From Marisa cornuarietis (Eukaryota > Mollusca > Gastropoda > Architaenioglossa > Ampullariidae): a stretch of 64,000 bases of DNA. The translations under genes and the position numbers were made by a program. Of this stretch, positions 59,703-64,000 are shown piece after piece. The stretch spans positions 186,001 through 250,000 of the forward strand of contig SMMW01000056.1 of the NCBI GenBank assembly GCA_004794655.1, written 5' to 3'. The stretch's first letter is position 1. Each line of letters opens with the position of its first letter. The notes beneath the pieces were generated by a model. It was not told where the DNA came from, did not search any database, and saw nothing but the letters and a program-made list of their open reading frames with translations.

Positions 59703-62700
59703 ACTGGCCCTGATATGGTTCATACGACACCCCTATGTCATTGCTCACCCCATTGCTCTTCACTTGCTACGGCGTGACAACCAAAGTTGTGGTAGCTGCT
59801 GTTGTAATCGCTGTCGCTGCATCCACTGCAGTTGCCTCAGCTCCTTCACCGCCAAGCTCAGCTCGAGTCATCGCCCCTACTTTTACTACCACTTAGCTTC
59901 ACTCCATTGACGCACTATTGTCAGGGCCAGTTTATCTCCAGCAACACACTGACCCTAACGGCAGTCGTCTACATGGACACAGAGTCCTCACTAGAGCCAT
60001 CAAGAAGGTTATCGGCTTTCTTCTCCTTCCAAGAAAAAATATTTTTATATTTCTGAAAGTGCTCTTTGTCTATCGAATGACTTTTTTTTTTTTTGCCTGG
60101 CGTCAGTGGTTAGAGACCTTAGTGGTTCTTCTTCTTGTTCTTCTTTTTCTTCTTCATCATCATCATCAGTAGCAGCAGCGGACTGCACCTGCCAGAGAAA
60201 GAACATTACTTCATAACTCATTCAAATATTGGAAATGAATACATTGTAAGAAACGCAACCCATTGCTTTTTGGAGGGAAAAAATAGCAATTTTGCACTCT
60301 AGTGTGGCCTTAACAGCTCATTTAAAGGGTGAAGGGGCGAAAGAGTGGGGGGCCCTCCCCACCACTGCGCAGTCCGGGTGGCAGGGAGATAGAAGGAGGG
60401 CGCGAGAGTTGGCCAGGAGGACGGGTTAGACAAGCTGGAGCTAAATTTAGACGAGATGACGCAACAAGCAGGCGCTGCAACATTGGAAGATGGAAAACAC
60501 ATCCGAGGAGGTTGCAGACGCGATAGGCTTGGGTCCGAGAGCCAGGGTCACTCGTGTGCTAAACATGTGATGTTAGACAGGGAAAGAGTGACCAGGTGCT
60601 GACCACAGCAGGACAGTACTGTACACCAAACTTTGCATTTATTATTGGTTTTGTTGTTGTTGTTGTTTTGTTTTTTAGTGCCGGTAATCCTGCAGTGTTT
60701 GACAACACGAGTTCGCATTTTTGAAGATGATCCCAAAGAAGTTAAAGACAAGCTGTGGAATCTCGGGAAAATTCTTTTGGTGCGTTTATTTCCCCCCGCC
60801 CTACCCTAAGCCACCCCGTCTCAGCTCTGCATGTTGTCTCAACCCTTTCACCACCAGTCTACACGTTTCTGTCAAGGGATTTTTTATTTTTGCTTGATGG
60901 TTTACATCGATTGTCGTTTAGCTGCAGCCCTTGCCTTTAAAGGACTACTAGGGTGAACATTTCGTTGACTAATAACTGGGTTTTCAGATCAAGATACTAA
61001 TTTACCCAAATCGGAATGATAACCTCCCACCCTTCGCTCAGTATCTTGCAGGCCATGTGCTGTCAGAGAGGAAGAGTGAGTGAAGTTGGGGGCTGGCCAC
61101 TGCTGGAAGTCCTTCACCAAGTCATTAGAAATAAGTTAAGCACCCTTCCAACCCTTTGTCTTCTTCTGCAACCGACCTGCTTCTGTTCTGCCGATTTCTG
61201 TAGCTGAACGTCGCCTCTTCATCGCCAAGTCCTTATTTTTATTCTCAGAGAAAGTTGAATCATTGTGCTTCGCCTCCTTTCTCCAGCCTCTTATATCGTC
61301 CATCGTCTTGCTTCAACTGTCAGGTTGTGGCTGCATGAAAAATGGGGGTCGCTGCTGGGGATTAACATTAAAAACACGAAACACCCCCCCCCCCACCTAG
61401 AGGAGTGCAGGGGTGACGTGTCTCCTTACCTGCTCACGTGGAGTTTCGAAACAGGTGCGATACAGAGGAGATGGGAGGGGCGCTGTGGGTACCCATGGGT
61501 GGTTTCCTCCCGCTAGCGATGTGCAGCAGCGACTTCACTCAAAGTTTATTTTTTTTATCCACACTTGTGTTGAAAACGTGTGTCTCACGTGCCTGAAACA
61601 AACTTGGCGATGTTTGCATCACTTTTGACACAGAGCTCGACGGCTGCACTCGGTTTTTTTTTTTTTTTGTTCTTTCGTTGGGTTGGAGCTGCTCACCTTT
61701 GAAGTCCACGGCGTAAAAAATAAAGTGAACATAACACTTAAATAATTTTAAAAAAAACAGCGCACACAGTCTCGTTTTTTAAAAATCTCTGTTATCTTCA
61801 TCTTTCCTCATTATTTTGTGTTGGTTTCCTTTTTTTTTTTGCCTTGTTTTGATTTTTTTTTTGGGGGGGGGGTGAGGGGGAAGGGGTCGGAGATTTTGCT
61901 GATGAAATAAAACAGATGCTTGTGTAAGGAGGGACAATAGGAAAACTGTGTGCAAAGAAGCGGGTAAAAGAGAGGAGCAGTGCTATTATTATCAACATAT
62001 TCAGGCTCCAAGACCGCGCTAAACAACAGGTACACACAACACATCAGGAAACAAAAGGTTGCAGAGTCTCAGCTGCAAGGTGATAGCTGGGATGTTACCT
62101 GTGGCTGCAGTGGCACTAGAGCGTGGTGTAAACAGGTTATTGGCGAAAGATGTAAACATAGATAAGAACTACAGCCAACACAGTTTATTTCTTCTCCTTT
62201 TCTCAACGGTCTTCCTTCTGCCGCACACACACTCGCTCTCTCACTCTCACGTGCACACACACACACACACACACATTTCTCGAGAATGGGAGGTTAGGGA
62301 GGGTATAATGTTAGTAGGGGGAGTCATTTGTGTGTGTGTGTGTGTGTAAGGGGAAAGAGTTTGAGCATGCAAATATAGTATAGCTGACTATACTTATGTT
62401 TGTGGAGCCCGTGACGAATGTTTGCAATCTGTTGTCCAATTTAAGAAATTTTGCGTATTTTCAGATTTTATTTGTAATGTTATCAAGCCGCGCTTCTAAA
62501 TATATATATTTATATAGAGCGAAAACTACACAGAAGATTCTCTCACCCTTGCTGTAGCCAATGTTCTGGAAGCAGTAATACCTCTCTCTCTACTTTCCTC
62601 CCTCCTTCTCCCGCCCCCCCCCTCACTCTGTTTTCTATCTTCCCTCTCCTCTGCATGTCATCCCAGTATTTCACTTCTACTCGCTTTCTCTTCATCTTCT

Positions 62701-64000
62701 CCGGTTTCTGTTGGTGCTGTCCGAGGTTTGTTATTTCCGGGTCCTTTTCTTGAGCACCGCGAGCTTGGAATGTGCCTCGGAAAAGTTGTGTATCAATATT
62801 AACTTCACTTTCAAACTTCTAATGAAGTACACCTTCAATTACACTTGTATCCTCTTAGATTTTTGTAATGCTCCCGGTGTGACATGCGCTGTCAGACCCA
62901 GTTTCTCGCAGACATGTGGTCCCCTTCAGTCCCCCTCCTCCACAAAAACTCTCCTGGGTTCAGTTTTACTACACAACTGCTCCAACCATTCTTTTCTCTT
63001 CGTCAGGGCCACCAAATGCACGCACAGCAGTCAACATGCCTCAGCCGTGGGTCCGCCATTACTTATGTAGCTGCTGGAGCAATCAGCATGGTTTCTCAGG
63101 TCTGGGGAGGACAGTGCCCTCAGTGCAAACTAGTATGTGAGACCAAGTCAGTTCCCCGAACCTCAGGTACACACCCTCCATCTCTTGACGTAGATAGCAC
63201 TTGGGGTGGGGGTGGGGATGTAGGAGGAAAGGGGTGAGGACTTGATAACAGAATGATGACAGGAGGAGAAGAGGTCTTCGGCCATCTTGTAAATTGGAGC
63301 GGGTGGTTGACGGAGGCTATCGGAAGGGCACTGAGGGAGTGGTAGGTGAGGACGCTGATTTGTAGGCGGCATCGACTTTTTTTCCTTATTTCTGTGTGTG
63401 CGTGTCTGTGTGTGTGTGCGCGCGCGCGCGGCATCCGAGCCCATCGTTCTTACCTGACGCTGTAAGGGGTGCATCACAGGGAATTCAGTGTAGTTTGTGC
63501 TCAGTGTTCCCTTCATAGTTTGTATACAGTGTTCACCTGAACACCAGCCGATGTTGTCGACCCTAGAGATGTGGATATAACAATTTCACTGGCTTTCAGA
63601 CGAGAACTGCCAAGTGACACACATACACGTGAAGGATAACGGGATGAGAGACAGACACAGAGAATCTGTGCGTCCACACACATTCATGCATGCATTGATA
63701 CAGGAATGTTTTTACCAACAGTTTTCTTTTTCCTACATATTTTGTTCCATCGTGGAACACCCTCCGTCCTGTCTCTTCCTACTGTGGCGTTTGGAGGAGT
63801 TCATCTGCGTTTGGCAGCATTTCTTAAAGACCTGAGGGGTTAAAGGGTCAGCTAAGGGTGAAATCCACAGCGACTGCAGCAACATTTTGGGTCAAATAAG
63901 CTAACTTGTTTACAACATTTTTTTTCTCCTCAATTGCTAGGACGATGCTTCTTTTTTAAAACCTTTTTGTCCCTGTGATAAGATTGGAAGCAGCAGCAGC

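Larger units (their letters stand above)
58318..64000. other. Probable CASKIN intron (partial), no exon recognised
   Basis: Contains a (GT)n tract (59130-59169), a TACGT-word cluster (59594-59702), long T and G runs (61655-61670, 61845-61875), an AC tract (62252-62276) and CT-rich low-complexity sequence (62580-62705). Two splice-bounded short segments (61052-61075, 62005-62029) were considered and rejected. A 117-codon frame at 62884-63237 has an acceptor-like CTCTTCGTCAG inside it but no recognisable motif. Confidence 0.6.

Noticed and set aside
59935..60010. Segment after TATTGTCAG reading SSNTLTLTAVV, considered as the missing Caskin exon
   Set aside because: Only NT and TA agree with the expected NTYSQTALDIV pattern, and there is no strong donor. 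The rest of the match is absent.
61052..61075. 24-nt microexon candidate with TTGCAG acceptor and GTGAGTGA donor, phase 0
   Set aside because: It would fit the phase after the last Caskin exon, but its eight residues (AMCCQRGR) do not fit ankyrin repeat 6 or its neighbours. RNA-seq junctions would be needed to revive it.
62005..62029. 25-nt segment between CATATTCAG and GTACAC that reads SKTALNN in one frame
   Set aside because: In the phase required after 58317 it contains TAA, and the similarity to the expected TALDIV is only three residues.

Overview
This window is nuclear DNA of an animal. It has long introns with GT-AG boundaries, many (AC)n/(GT)n microsatellites, tRNA-derived SINEs, broken LINE remnants, palindromic MITE-like elements and many minisatellites. 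The repeats and a Caskin gene clearly diverged from the vertebrate form suggest a lophotrochozoan, most likely a marine gastropod mollusc. That placement is inference and does not rest on a diagnostic marker.

One protein-coding gene can be supported. It is a plus-strand CASKIN-like gene (CASK-interacting, ankyrin-repeat scaffold) seen as six internal exons at 36579-36630, 51630-51727, 54919-55064, 55375-55470, 57423-57553 and 58209-58317. All boundaries are AG/GT and all phases are compatible. Together they give 632 nt, or 210 uninterrupted codons, covering ankyrin repeats 1 to 6. The start codon exon lies upstream of 36579 and was not found. The SH3, CASK-binding and SAM regions expected after the ankyrin block were not found in the last 5.7 kb and probably lie beyond the window.

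Layout: 1-36.5 kb has no convincing exon. It is either 5' intron or intergenic DNA. It holds SINE copies (about 252-475, 5842-6056, 6962-7353, 18066-18290), two LINE ORF2 C-terminal relics (6640-6895, 15555-15685), two MITE-like elements with long terminal inverted repeats (3199-3492, 29842-30132), a long foldback (17644-17830), a 33-bp minisatellite (11381-12024), a 38-bp minisatellite (28358-28622) and a promoter-like cluster (about 9530-9665). A 15.0-kb intron (36631-51629) follows the first visible exon and contains more of the same families. From 51.6 to 58.3 kb the exons are close together, and the short introns between them carry local tandem repeats, including a degenerate repeat that copies an exon/intron junction and a 27-bp repeat that creates the longest open frame in the window (antisense and spurious). 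The region 58.3-64 kb is intron-like with no recognised exon.

No rRNA, tRNA gene, CRISPR, operon or other prokaryote-type system is present. The points most worth checking are the MITE family, the foldback hairpin, the splice-junction-derived repeat and a weak coding-like trace on the minus strand near 12.1-12.7 kb.
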